Assembly (NCBI RefSeq): GCF_001513675.1
Contig: NZ_CP013859.1
Span: 2,977,081-3,041,080, forward strand
From: Microbacterium sp. XT11
GTDB lineage: Bacteria; Actinomycetota; Actinomycetes; Actinomycetales; Microbacteriaceae
Length of the DNA stretch: 64,000 nucleotides
Reading direction: 5' to 3'
Below, piece after piece: positions 1-8,536 of this stretch. Every line of letters begins with the position of its first letter. The stretch's first letter is position 1. The notes under the pieces are model-generated. The model made no database searches. It saw only the letters and a list, made by a program, of their open reading frames with translations, and was not told the origin of the DNA. The translations under genes were made by a program, and so were the position numbers.

Positions 1-529
1 CGGAAAGGGCCGCGCGACTCCGACGCGGGCAGAGCGCGAGGCCGCCCGACGCCGTCCGCTCGTCGCCAACACGAAGGAAGCGCGCGCCGCCGCCAGGGCC
101 GAGCTCAACGAGCGTCGTCGCAGGGCACAAGAAGGTCTCGCGGCCGGTGAAGAGAAGTACCTCCCGGCGCGCGACAAGGGTCCTCAGCGCCGCTGGGTCA
201 GGGACTACGTGGACGCCGGCTGGCACCCGGCCGAGTTCGTCATGGGCGTCATGGTCCTCGTCATCATCGCCTCGCTGCTCCCCCCGAACTTCGCCATCGG
301 CGGATTCGCGATCGCCTTCTGGGCGTACCTCGTCATGATGGCCTATCTCGTCCTCGCGATCGGCGGGATGATCTTCCTCGGCCTGCGTGTCAAGCGCAAG
401 GCTGCGGCCAAGTTCGGCAAGGAGCGCCTCGAACGCGGCCTCGGGTGGTACGCTGCGATGCGCTCCCTGCAGATGCGATTCATGCGCCTGCCGAAGCCTC
501 AGGTCAAGCGCGGCGACTACCCAGCCTGA
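1..529 (+). CDS. DUF3043 domain membrane protein, 5' end outside the window
   Basis: The frame is open from the first base and ends at a TGA, so the N-terminus is missing. The visible part starts with GKGRATPTRAERE, the basic stretch typical of the N-terminal region of actinobacterial DUF3043 proteins. It continues with a charged Arg/Ala/Glu-rich segment and ends with two hydrophobic helices (around FVMGVMVLVIIASLL and FWAYLVMMAYLVLAIGGMIF) followed by a basic cytoplasmic tail. The family is a small actinobacterial inner-membrane family with no established function. It converges on pyrD, and a perfect hairpin lies between the two genes. An internal GTG at 209 is probably not the true start, because the upstream sequence is coding and family-like. 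Confidence 0.8.
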   Translation, partial: GKGRATPTRAEREAARRRPLVANTKEARAAARAELNERRRRAQEGLAAGEEKYLPARDKGPQRRWVRDYVDAGWHPAEFVMGVMVLVIIASLLPPNFAIGGFAIAFWAYLVMMAYLVLAIGGMIFLGLRVKRKAAAKFGKERLERGLGWYAAMRSLQMRFMRLPKPQVKRGDYPA

Positions 530-562
530 CCAGCGCCTCGAGCGTCCCACGCCTCACACCTT

Positions 563-594
563 CGAACGTCTCGTGCTGCGGCACGAGACGTTCG
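563..594. terminator. Bidirectional hairpin terminator between convergent genes
   Basis: A perfect 14-bp stem, CGAACGTCTCGTGC paired with GCACGAGACGTTCG around a TGCG loop, lies 34 nt after the DUF3043 stop and 30 nt after the pyrD stop. There is no T-tract on either side, which is common in high-GC actinobacteria. The position between two convergent genes supports a shared terminator. Confidence 0.7.
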
Positions 595-623
595 GCATGT
601 CCGACTGAGCGCAGCGTGCGAGA

Positions 624-1649
624 TCAGCTGGGCCGCGCGAGCCCGCGGTTGATCTGACGACCCCAGAAAGGCCCGCGGTACAGGAACGCCGTATACCCCT
701 GCACGAGGGTCGCACCGGCGGCGAGCCGCTCCCGCACGTCGTCCGCGGACTCCACCCCGCCGACCGCGATGACGCAGAAGTCTTCGGGGACGACCGCCCG
801 GACGACGCGCAGCACCTCGAGCGACCGCTTCTTCAGCGGCGCGCCAGAGAGCCCACCTGCGCCGGCGGCCTCGACCGTCGCGGCGTCCGTGCGCAAACCC
901 TCCCGCGACACCGTCGTGTTGTGCGCGATGATGCCTGCCAGACCTTCGGACACCGCCAGCTGCGCGATCGCGGTGATCTCCTCATCGCTCAGATCAGGAG
1001 CGATCTTGACCAGAAGCGGAGTGGTTCCGCATGCGTGCTTCACCGCACGCAGCAGCGGCGCAAGCGCCTCCACCGACTGCAGTCCTCGCAGGCCCGGCGT
1101 GTTGGGAGACGAGACGTTCACCGCCAGATAGTCGGCGAGCGGGGCTAGCCGCGTGGCGGCGGCCACGTAGTCCGCTGTGGCGTCCTCGACGTCGACCACG
1201 CGGCTCTTGCCGATGTTCACGCCGACCACCGTGTCGGGTGCGCCGCGCCGCAACCGGGCGAGGCGCCGCGCGACGGCATCCGCTCCGTGATTGTTGAAAC
1301 CCATGCGATTGATCACCGCACGGTCCTTCACGAGGCGGAACAGGCGCGGTTTGGGGTTTCCCGGCTGCGGGATGGCGGTGACGGTGCCGACCTCGACGTG
1401 GCCGAATCCGAGCGCGGCGAGACCGCGGATGCCCACCGCGTTCTTATCGAACCCTGCGGCGATGCCGAAGGGTGAGGGGAACACCGACCCGAGTGTCTCG
1501 ACCCGCAACGAAGGGTCGGGCGCCGTCAGCGCGCGCGTCGCCCACGAGAACGGAGGGGTGCCGAGCAACCGGATCACAGCCATGCCTGCGTGATGAGCGA
1601 ACTCGGGGTCGAAGCGCGTCAGGACGGCGCGGAAGAGGAGGGGATACAT
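624..1649 (-). CDS. pyrD: Quinone-dependent (class 2) dihydroorotate dehydrogenase
   Basis: This membrane-associated FMN enzyme oxidises dihydroorotate to orotate, with quinone as acceptor, in pyrimidine synthesis. The 341-residue protein shows the class 2 signatures: GFDKNAVGIRGL near the N-terminus, NRMGFNNHGAD, the active-site segment NVSSPNTPGLRGLQ where Ser (not Cys) is the base, LVKIAPDLS, GGLSGAPLK and VIAVGGV. A hydrophobic amphipathic N-terminal segment precedes the barrel, as in membrane-bound class 2 enzymes. The ATG at 1649 is chosen over an in-frame TTG at 1652. A TACGCT hexamer ends 8 nt before this ATG, so pyrD may have its own promoter. It is the last gene of the dnaE1-hisD-nrdR-pyrD minus-strand run. 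Confidence 0.95.
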   Translation of the reverse strand: MYPLLFRAVLTRFDPEFAHHAGMAVIRLLGTPPFSWATRALTAPDPSLRVETLGSVFPSPFGIAAGFDKNAVGIRGLAALGFGHVEVGTVTAIPQPGNPKPRLFRLVKDRAVINRMGFNNHGADAVARRLARLRRGAPDTVVGVNIGKSRVVDVEDATADYVAAATRLAPLADYLAVNVSSPNTPGLRGLQSVEALAPLLRAVKHACGTTPLLVKIAPDLSDEEITAIAQLAVSEGLAGIIAHNTTVSREGLRTDAATVEAAGAGGLSGAPLKKRSLEVLRVVRAVVPEDFCVIAVGGVESADDVRERLAAGATLVQGYTAFLYRGPFWGRQINRGLARPS

Positions 1650-1688
1650 CAACAGCCAGCGTACCGGTCAGCCCGTACGCGCCGCGCG

Positions 1689-2162
1689 CTACTCCCCCTC
1701 GGACGAGGACCGGGACGCGTGGTCCGCACGCAGTTCGCCGATCGCGCTCTCGAAGTCCTCCAGCGAGTCGAAGGCCTGATACACGCTCGCGAACCGCAGA
1801 TAGGCCACCTCGTCGAGGTCGCGGAGCGGGCCGAGGATCGCGAGTCCGATCTCGTTCGTGTCGAGCTGCGACACGCCCGTCTGGCGCACTGCCTCCTCCA
1901 CGCGCTGAGCGAGGATCGCGAGATCGGCCTCGGTGACGGGGCGCCCCTGGCACGCCTTGCGCACGCCCGCGATGACCTTGTCCCGGCTGAAGGGCTCCAT
2001 CACGCCGGAGCGCTTGATGACGTTGAGGCTCGCGGTCTCGGTGGTGGTGAAGCGGCCGCCGCACTCGGGGCATTGCCTGCGCCGACGGATGGAGAGTCCA
2101 TCGTCGCTGGTGCGCGAGTCGATCACGCGGGAGTCGGGGTGGCGGCAGAACGGGCAGTGCAC
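1689..2162 (-). CDS. nrdR: Transcriptional repressor NrdR
   Basis: NrdR represses ribonucleotide reductase genes when dATP or ATP binds its ATP-cone. The 157-residue length is standard. The N-terminus carries a zinc ribbon with Cys3-x2-Cys6 and Cys31-x2-Cys34, followed by the typical [17 protein letters not shown] stretch, and an ATP-cone domain starts near residue 50 ([16 protein letters not shown]). The start is a GTG (GTG CAC TGC). It lies 9 nt after the hisD stop. The sequence TAGGAT-N6-GTG suggests a leaderless transcript starting at this codon. The C-terminus is short and charged (SRSSSEGE). Confidence 0.96.
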   Translation of the reverse strand: MHCPFCRHPDSRVIDSRTSDDGLSIRRRRQCPECGGRFTTTETASLNVIKRSGVMEPFSRDKVIAGVRKACQGRPVTEADLAILAQRVEEAVRQTGVSQLDTNEIGLAILGPLRDLDEVAYLRFASVYQAFDSLEDFESAIGELRADHASRSSSEGE

Positions 2163-2174
2163 TCGAGAATCCTA
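2163..2174 (-). promoter_or_regulatory. Candidate leaderless promoter of nrdR, overlapping the hisD stop codon
   Basis: On the minus strand the hisD stop codon TAG is the first half of the hexamer TAGGAT, which is followed by exactly six bases (TCTCGA) and the nrdR GTG start. The TANNNT-N6-start geometry is that of actinobacterial leaderless transcripts. It would let nrdR be expressed separately from hisD. Confidence 0.5.
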
Positions 2175-3476
2175 CGCCGTGAACCTGGCCTCGATCGCCT
2201 CTCCGTGCGCCGGGAGGACCTCAGTGTCGGCGAGCGCGACGACCCCTTCTCTGACCGCGGCGAGGGCGTTGCGATCGTAGGAGATCACCTGCTGCGGCCG
2301 GAGGAACGTGTACGCGCCGAGCCCTGGGGCATAACGTGCCTGTCCACCTGTGGGCAGCACGTGGTTGCTCCCGGCCATGTAGTCTCCGAGGCTCACCGGG
2401 GTCTGATCCCCGACGAAGACGGCTCCGGCGCTGGTGAAGGTCTCGGCCGCGACCTCCGCATCCGCGAGGTGGAGCTCGAGGTGCTCCGGAGCGTACGCGT
2501 TGCTGAAAGCGGTGGCCATCGCGCGATCGTCGACGAGCACGATCGCCGACTGCGGGCCGTCGAGAGCTGCGGCGACGCGCTCCGCGTGTCGTGTGCGGCC
2601 GGCGAGCGTCGCCACGGCTTCGGCGACGGCCGAGGCGAGTTCGGCGGAATCCGTGACGAGCACCGCTGAGGCCTGCTCGTCGTGCTCGGCTTGGCTGACG
2701 AGGTCGGCGGCGACGAGGCGCGGATCGGCGGCGGCATCCGCCACCACGAGGATCTCGGTGGCCCCCGCCTCCGAGTCCGTGCCGACCACTCCTGCGACAG
2801 CCCGCTTGGCCGACGCGACGTAGTTGTTCCCCGGACCCGACACGACGTCGACGGGGTCGAGGCCGAGATCGGCGACGCCATGAGCGAAGGCGCCGATCGC
2901 CCCGGCGCCGCCGATGGCGTACACCTCGGTGACGCCGAGCAGCGCGGCCGCGGCGAGGATGGTCGGGTGGATGCGCCCGCCGTGGTCGGCCTGCGGCGGC
3001 GATGCCAAAGCGATCTGCGTCACCCCCGCGACCTGCGCGGGGACCACGTTCATCACGACGCTCGACGGGTACACCGCCTTGCCGCCTGGGATGTACACGC
3101 CGACCCGGTGCACAGGCTGCCAGCGCTGCGTGATGCGCGCACCCGGGCCGATCTCGGTGACCGTCTGCGCGGGGACCTGCGCCGCAGAGGCGAGCCGTAC
3201 CCGACGGATCGCCTCTTCGAGGGCGTGGCGCACCCGAGGCTCGAGGGTCCTCAGCGCCTCCTCGAGATGGGCCTCCGGTACGCGGATCTCGTGACCGGTG
3301 ACGCGGTCGAAGCGCTCGGCCTGCTCGCGTAACGCCTCCTCGCCACGCGCGCGGACGTCGTCGACGATGCGTGCCGCCGTGTCGAGTGCTTCCGCACGCG
3401 CCTGCGTGGCGCGCGGAACGGCGGCGAGCATGTCAGCCGGCGAGAGCTCGCGCCCTCGCAGATCGATGGTGCGCAA
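2172..3476 (-). CDS. hisD: Histidinol dehydrogenase
   Basis: HisD carries out the last two NAD-dependent oxidations of histidine synthesis, L-histidinol to L-histidine, using a zinc ion. The 434 residues match the usual length. Visible family motifs are YIPGGKAVYPSSVVMNV, the VSGPGNNYVASAKR segment, the zinc-site region LVSQAEHDEQASA with Gln and His ligands, YAPEHLELHL with the catalytic His, and GSNHVLPTGGQARY near the C-terminus. It stands alone, away from other his genes, between a membrane protein of unknown function (1 or 2 bp gap) and nrdR. The start follows directly on the upstream gene, which implies cotranscription. Confidence 0.97.
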   Translation of the reverse strand: MRTIDLRGRELSPADMLAAVPRATQARAEALDTAARIVDDVRARGEEALREQAERFDRVTGHEIRVPEAHLEEALRTLEPRVRHALEEAIRRVRLASAAQVPAQTVTEIGPGARITQRWQPVHRVGVYIPGGKAVYPSSVVMNVVPAQVAGVTQIALASPPQADHGGRIHPTILAAAALLGVTEVYAIGGAGAIGAFAHGVADLGLDPVDVVSGPGNNYVASAKRAVAGVVGTDSEAGATEILVVADAAADPRLVAADLVSQAEHDEQASAVLVTDSAELASAVAEAVATLAGRTRHAERVAAALDGPQSAIVLVDDRAMATAFSNAYAPEHLELHLADAEVAAETFTSAGAVFVGDQTPVSLGDYMAGSNHVLPTGGQARYAPGLGAYTFLRPQQVISYDRNALAAVREGVVALADTEVLPAHGEAIEARFTA

Positions 3477-3478
3477 TG

Positions 3479-4786
3479 TCAGCCCTTCGTGATGTCGGAG
3501 ATGTCGTGCAGGTATCCGATGCGTCCGTCGTCATGGCGCACGACGAACGCGCCGCCGCGATCCTCGATGACGAGGGCCCAGGCGCTCGGCCCGATGCGGA
3601 AGATGGGGTTCCCGCGCTCGTCGTGCACGTCGCGCTCCGTCGGGGCGAGGATCCAGAAGGGCTGCGCTGCGGCAGGTGGTTCCTCGCGCGGGTGGGTGTT
3701 CTCGACGTCGGAGAGTTCCGACACATCGCCCTCATCGAGCACCGAGGTCGGCGACGTCATGGGATCGGGTTCGAGGGTCACGAGAGCTTCGATGCTCGCC
3801 GTGTCGGAGACGATCTCCTCGGCGCGCGAACGTCTGGCGTATCCCGGCGTGTACCCCGTGTCGGGTGTCGTCGCTTCGGATGTGCCGGTTCCCCCTCCCG
3901 AGGCATGGGCGGACAGCGGCATGCTTCCGGCGAGGTCGAGGCGCGCCACCTCGTCGGTCGCCTGCTGACCCGAGAGCTCGACATCGAGCGCGCCCGCGGT
4001 CGGCTGCGGCCCCGACGCGTCCCCGTGCGACGCGGCGGAGGGCACGGACTCGCTCGCAGGTCCGGTCGCAGCCGCGACCGTCGCAGCGGCGGTGTCAGCG
4101 GCAGGCGGCGCGGCAGGTGTGTCCGTCGACACAGGCTCCGGCTTGGGACGCGCGATCACGGGGCGAACCGGGTTCGCGTTGCGGTGCGCGAGGGTCACGA
4201 GCCGGCCGTGGAAGTCCTCCTTGATGCCGGGGATGATCGGCGCGAAGACCGTCATCGCCACGAGGGCGACCGACAGCACGAGCTCCACCCACGGCACCCA
4301 GACGACGGCGGAGAGTCCGGTCGTCACGACCACGGTCACGTACCGCCATACCTGCTGGAGCCACCACACCGCGGCGACGGAGAAGGCGACGGATGCGAAC
4401 TGATCGATCCCCAAGGAGCCGACACGGCGGATCCCGTCGGGCGAGAAGCGGCGGAGAACGAGCAGGAAGACGGCCACCGTCGGAACTCCGATCGGCAGGA
4501 TCCACGCGACGCCCTGCGCCCACACCGTGGGGGACCAGCCGAGCGGGAAGAACGACACGATGAAGCTCAGCGCCCAGACACCGACGATCAGCAGCTCGCG
4601 GAGCGTGAATCCCAGGATTCCGTACTCCGGAGCGACTTCCTCGTCGTACAGGACGCCGTCGTCGTCGAAGGTCTCTTCGTCGCCCGCGTCGACGGCTCCC
4701 GGATCGACGTCCTCGGGCGCGATGGACGCTGCGGCGATGGTGTCGTCATCCGTTCGAGAGCTGCGCAGGGGGAAGTCCGTGCTCAT
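3479..4786 (-). CDS. Membrane protein of unknown function between dnaE1 and hisD
   Basis: I do not recognise a function. The 435-residue protein starts at an ATG preceded by AAAGGA; a longer frame exists upstream but lacks such a site. The layout is an acidic N-terminus (about residues 1-55), about four hydrophobic helices (residues 60-190, including LLIVGVWALSFIVSFF), a long Ala/Ser/Thr/Pro-rich linker (about 195-360) and a compact conserved-looking C-terminal domain of about 60 residues with FWILAPTERDVHDE and GRIGYLHDISDITKG. The C-terminal domain resembles a small ligand- or protein-binding module (inference). It ends just before hisD, so the two are probably cotranscribed. Composition is normal for the genome. 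Confidence 0.75.
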   Translation of the reverse strand: MSTDFPLRSSRTDDDTIAAASIAPEDVDPGAVDAGDEETFDDDGVLYDEEVAPEYGILGFTLRELLIVGVWALSFIVSFFPLGWSPTVWAQGVAWILPIGVPTVAVFLLVLRRFSPDGIRRVGSLGIDQFASVAFSVAAVWWLQQVWRYVTVVVTTGLSAVVWVPWVELVLSVALVAMTVFAPIIPGIKEDFHGRLVTLAHRNANPVRPVIARPKPEPVSTDTPAAPPAADTAAATVAAATGPASESVPSAASHGDASGPQPTAGALDVELSGQQATDEVARLDLAGSMPLSAHASGGGTGTSEATTPDTGYTPGYARRSRAEEIVSDTASIEALVTLEPDPMTSPTSVLDEGDVSELSDVENTHPREEPPAAAQPFWILAPTERDVHDERGNPIFRIGPSAWALVIEDRGGAFVVRHDDGRIGYLHDISDITKG

Positions 4787-4921
4787 GAGGGGTCCTTTCG
4801 TCGGGGCGCGTTCCGTGTCGACAGGGCGCGCCCAACGCGACCCGATATTACTCGGTGCGCCGGAGAGAGCGCTCAGGAAAGCCTGGCCATGACCGACGGT
4901 GACGGCCACGGGATGCCGGCG

Positions 4922-7900
4922 TCAGCCGAGGCAGGACGGGCCGAGCAGCGACTTGAGATCGCCGAACAGGTCAGCCGACACCTTCACGGGCATCGGCACA
5001 TCGAACACCTTCGCAGTTCCGCCCCGGTGCACCCGCAGGACGACCTCGGTATCGCCGCGGTGGCGCCTGAGAACCTCTGCGAGGTCGGTCATGACGCTCT
5101 CTGTGGCCCGCTGTTCAGCCAGCACGAGCGAGAGCGGCCCCGACGCATCGAACGACCCGACATCCGGCGCGAACGCCGACTGCGCGTGGAGGTTCAGCCC
5201 GTCGTCGCGCCGGGAGACACGTCCGCGAACCGCGAGGATCGAGTCCTGCTGCAGGATGTGCTGGAACTCGGTGTAGGTCTTGCCCATGAACATCACGGTG
5301 ACCTCACCGTTGAAGTCCTCGACGGTGATCATGCCGTAGGGGTTGCCGCTGGCTTTGGCGACCCTGTGCTGGACGCTCGTGACGAGGCCGGCGACGGTCA
5401 CCTGATCTCCGTCTTGCAGGTCCTCGGAGTTGTTCAGATCGTGGATCGAGATCGAGGCGTGCTTGGCAAGGGCGACTTCGAGGCCGGCGAGCGGATGGTC
5501 GGACACGTAGAGCCCGAGCATCTCGCGCTCGAAGGCGAGCTTGTCCTTCTTGACCCACTCGGGACGGGCGGGCACCTTGGGCGGAGCGGTCTCCTCGAGT
5601 CCGTCGTACAGGCTGTCGAAGTCGAACCCGATGGCTCCCTGAGCCTCGTTCCGCTTCCGGTCCACCGCCGCCTCGACGGCATCCTCGTGGATCTCGAGCA
5701 GAGCGCGTCGGGTGTCGCCCATCGAGTCGAAGGCTCCGGCCTTGATGAGCGATTCGACCGTGCGCTTGTTGGCCACATGCAGCGGCACCTTGTCGAGGAA
5801 GTCGTGGAAGGAGGTGAACGCGCCGTCCTTGCGAGCCTCCACGATGCCGTCGACCACGTTGCTTCCAACGTTGCGCACCGCCCCGAGCCCGAAGCGGATG
5901 TCGTCGCCCACAGCGGCGAAGAAGTTGATGGACTCGGACACGTCCGGCGGGAGGACACGGATGCCCATGCGCCTGCACTCGTTGAGGTACAGGGCCATCT
6001 TGTCCTTCGAGTCACCAACGCTGGTGAGCAGCGCGGCCATGTACTCGGCCGGATAGTGAGCCTTGAGATAGGCGGTCCAGTACGACACCAGGCCGTAGGC
6101 CGCGGAGTGCGCTTTGTTGAAGGCGTAGTCGGAGAACGGCAGCAGGATGTCCCACAGCGCCTTGATCGCACCCTCGCTGAATCCGCGTTCGGTCATGCCT
6201 CCGGCGAAGCCCTCGTACTGCTTGTCGAGCTCGGACTTCTTCTTCTTTCCCATGGCGCGACGCAGGATGTCGGCCTGGCCGAGGCTGAATCCCGCGACTC
6301 TCTGGGCGATGGCCATGACCTGTTCCTGATAGATGATCAGGCCGTAGGTGGTGTCGAGGATGTCCTTGAGCGGCTCTTCGAGCTCCGGATGGATCGGAGT
6401 GATCGGCTGCTGTCCGTTCTTGCGCAGCGCGTAGTTCGTGTGCGAGTTGGCGCCCATGGGTCCTGGGCGGTACAGCGCGATGACGGCCGAGATGTCCTCG
6501 AAATTGTCGGGCTTCATCAGGCGCAGCAATGACCGCATCGGCCCGCCGTCGAGCTGGAAGACGCCGAGCGTGTCGCCTCGGGCGAGCAGTTCGTACGCGG
6601 CGCGGTCGTCGAGGGTGAGGTGTTCGAGGTCGAGATCCTCACCGCGGTTGGAGCGGATGTTGTCGAGGGCGTCGGAGATGATCGTGAGGTTGCGCAGCCC
6701 CAAGAAGTCCATCTTGATCAGACCGAGCGTCTCGCAGGACGGGTAGTCGAACTGCGTGACGATCTGCCCGTCCTGCTCGCGGCGCATGATCGGGATGATG
6801 TCGAGCAGCGGTTCGGAGGACATGATGACGCCGGCCGCATGCACGCCCCATTGCCGCTTGAGCCCTTCGAGGCCGAGCGCGCGGTCGAACACCGTCTTGG
6901 CCTCGGGATCGGTCTCGATCAGTGCCCGGAACTCGCTGGCCTCCTTGTAGCGGGGATGCGCCGGGTCGAACATGCCGTCGAGGGGCATGTCCTTGCCCAT
7001 CACGGGCGGCGGCATGGCCTTGGTGAGCCGCTCCCCCATGCTGAAGGGGAAGCCGAGCACCCGGCCTGCGTCTTTGAGCGCCTGCTTGGACTTGATGGTG
7101 CCGTACGTGACGATCTGCGCGACGCGCTCCGAACCGTACTTCTCCGTGACGTAGTCGATCACCTCGCCGCGACGACGGTCGTCGAAGTCGACGTCGAAGT
7201 CGGGCATCGAGACGCGGTCGGGGTTGAGGAACCGCTCGAAGATGAGTCCGTGCTCGAGCGGGTCGAGGTCGGTGATCTTCATGGCGTACGCGACCATCGA
7301 TCCGGCTCCCGATCCTCGACCGGGCCCGACGCGGATGCCGTTGTCCTTCGCCCAGTTGATGAAGTCGGCGACGACGAGGAAGTACCCGGGGAACCCCATC
7401 TGCAGGATGATGCCGGTCTCGTACTCGGCCTGCTTGCGCACCTTGTCGGGGATGCCGTTCGGATAGCGGTAGTGGAGGCCCTTCTCGACCTCCTTGATGA
7501 GCCAGCTGTCCTCGGTCTCGCCCGGAGGCACGGGGAACCGCGGCATGTAGTTGGCGGAGGTGTTGAACTCGACCTCGCAGCGCTCGGCGATGAGCAGCGT
7601 GTTGTCGCAGGCCTCGGGGTGATCGCGGAACAGCTGACGCATCTCGGCGGCGGTCTTGATGTAGTAGCCGTCGCCGTCGAACTTGAAGCGGTTCGGGTCG
7701 TCGAGCGTGGATCCGGACTGCACGCACAGCAGAGCAGCGTGGGCATCGGCCTCGTGCTGATGCGTGTAGTGGGAGTCGTTCGTGGCGACCAGAGGGATGC
7801 CGAGATCCTTCGCGAGACGGAGCAGATCCGTCATCACCCGGCGCTCGATGGAGAGCCCGTGATCCATGATCTCGGCGAAGTAGTTCTCCTTGCCGAAGAT

Positions 7901-8440
7901 GTCCTGGAACTCGGCCGCCGCGGCGCGCGCGGCGTCGTACTGACCGAGCCGCAGGCGAGTCTGCACCTCCCCCGACGGGCATCCCGTCGTCGCGATCAGG
8001 CCCTTGCCGTAGGTCTGCAGCAGTTCGCGGTCCATGCGGGGCTTGAAGTAGTAGCCCTCTATGCTCGACAGCGAGCTCAGCCGGAACAGGTTGTGCATGC
8101 CCTCGGTGCTCTGGCTCCACATCGTCATGTGGGTGTACGCACCGGAACCGGAGACGTCGTCGCTCTTCTGGTCGGGAGACCCCCACTGCACACGGGACTT
8201 GTCGCTGCGGTGCGTACCGGGGGTGACATACGCCTCCAGACCGATGATCGGCTTCACCCCGGCGGCCTGCGCGGCGCGGTAGAACTCGAAGGCCGCGAAG
8301 GTGTTGCCGTGGTCGGTCACGGCGATGGCCGGCATGCCGTACTCGGCGGCCGCCTGCGTCATCGCGCCGATCTTGGCGGCCCCGTCCAACATCGAATACT
8401 CGCTGTGCACATGCAGGTGGACGAAGGAGTCGGATGCCAT
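4922..8440 (-). CDS. dnaE1: DNA polymerase III alpha subunit, replicative
   Basis: This is the catalytic subunit of the replicative polymerase. The 1172-residue length fits DnaE1. The N-terminal PHP domain begins with FVHLHVHSEYSMLDGA. The polymerase active site carries the three-Asp motif PDFDVDFDDRRRGEVIDYV, and GPGRGSGAGSMVAYAM lies just upstream of it. The C-terminal third has the tandem HhH region and an OB fold. It is distinguished from dnaE2 (59927-63385) by length, by the full PHP motif and by its position. The ATG at 8440 is preceded by TAGACT-N6, and further upstream by a sequence resembling the RecA-independent DNA-damage promoter motif. The next gene downstream is 135 bp away. Confidence 0.98.
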   Translation of the reverse strand: MASDSFVHLHVHSEYSMLDGAAKIGAMTQAAAEYGMPAIAVTDHGNTFAAFEFYRAAQAAGVKPIIGLEAYVTPGTHRSDKSRVQWGSPDQKSDDVSGSGAYTHMTMWSQSTEGMHNLFRLSSLSSIEGYYFKPRMDRELLQTYGKGLIATTGCPSGEVQTRLRLGQYDAARAAAAEFQDIFGKENYFAEIMDHGLSIERRVMTDLLRLAKDLGIPLVATNDSHYTHQHEADAHAALLCVQSGSTLDDPNRFKFDGDGYYIKTAAEMRQLFRDHPEACDNTLLIAERCEVEFNTSANYMPRFPVPPGETEDSWLIKEVEKGLHYRYPNGIPDKVRKQAEYETGIILQMGFPGYFLVVADFINWAKDNGIRVGPGRGSGAGSMVAYAMKITDLDPLEHGLIFERFLNPDRVSMPDFDVDFDDRRRGEVIDYVTEKYGSERVAQIVTYGTIKSKQALKDAGRVLGFPFSMGERLTKAMPPPVMGKDMPLDGMFDPAHPRYKEASEFRALIETDPEAKTVFDRALGLEGLKRQWGVHAAGVIMSSEPLLDIIPIMRREQDGQIVTQFDYPSCETLGLIKMDFLGLRNLTIISDALDNIRSNRGEDLDLEHLTLDDRAAYELLARGDTLGVFQLDGGPMRSLLRLMKPDNFEDISAVIALYRPGPMGANSHTNYALRKNGQQPITPIHPELEEPLKDILDTTYGLIIYQEQVMAIAQRVAGFSLGQADILRRAMGKKKKSELDKQYEGFAGGMTERGFSEGAIKALWDILLPFSDYAFNKAHSAAYGLVSYWTAYLKAHYPAEYMAALLTSVGDSKDKMALYLNECRRMGIRVLPPDVSESINFFAAVGDDIRFGLGAVRNVGSNVVDGIVEARKDGAFTSFHDFLDKVPLHVANKRTVESLIKAGAFDSMGDTRRALLEIHEDAVEAAVDRKRNEAQGAIGFDFDSLYDGLEETAPPKVPARPEWVKKDKLAFEREMLGLYVSDHPLAGLEVALAKHASISIHDLNNSEDLQDGDQVTVAGLVTSVQHRVAKASGNPYGMITVEDFNGEVTVMFMGKTYTEFQHILQQDSILAVRGRVSRRDDGLNLHAQSAFAPDVGSFDASGPLSLVLAEQRATESVMTDLAEVLRRHRGDTEVVLRVHRGGTAKVFDVPMPVKVSADLFGDLKSLLGPSCLG

Positions 8441-8446
8441 GGTTCG

Positions 8447-8469
8447 AGTCTACGTTCGGCCTCTGACAT
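8447..8469 (-). promoter_or_regulatory. Candidate dnaE1 promoter resembling the RecA-independent (PafBC-type) damage motif
   Basis: Read on the minus strand: ATGTCAGAG, then 8 bases, then TAGACT, then 6 bases, then the dnaE1 ATG. The mycobacterial RecA-independent motif is TTGTCRGTG-N8-TANNNT. The spacing is exact and seven of nine upstream positions match. The TAGACT-N6-ATG part also fits a leaderless transcript. Confidence 0.5.
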
Positions 8470-8536
8470 CGGGCGCCGACGAGCCCGGCATCCGGGTCGA
8501 TCCGCTCGCGCCCCGCTCGGCGCAGGTCAGCCGCCC

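Noticed and set aside
3371..6532. A 1053-codon plus-strand open frame opposite dnaE1 and its upstream gene
   Set aside because: High GC makes long antisense frames common. The dnaE1 protein has full polymerase motifs, while the antisense frame is Arg/Asp-rich with no domain.
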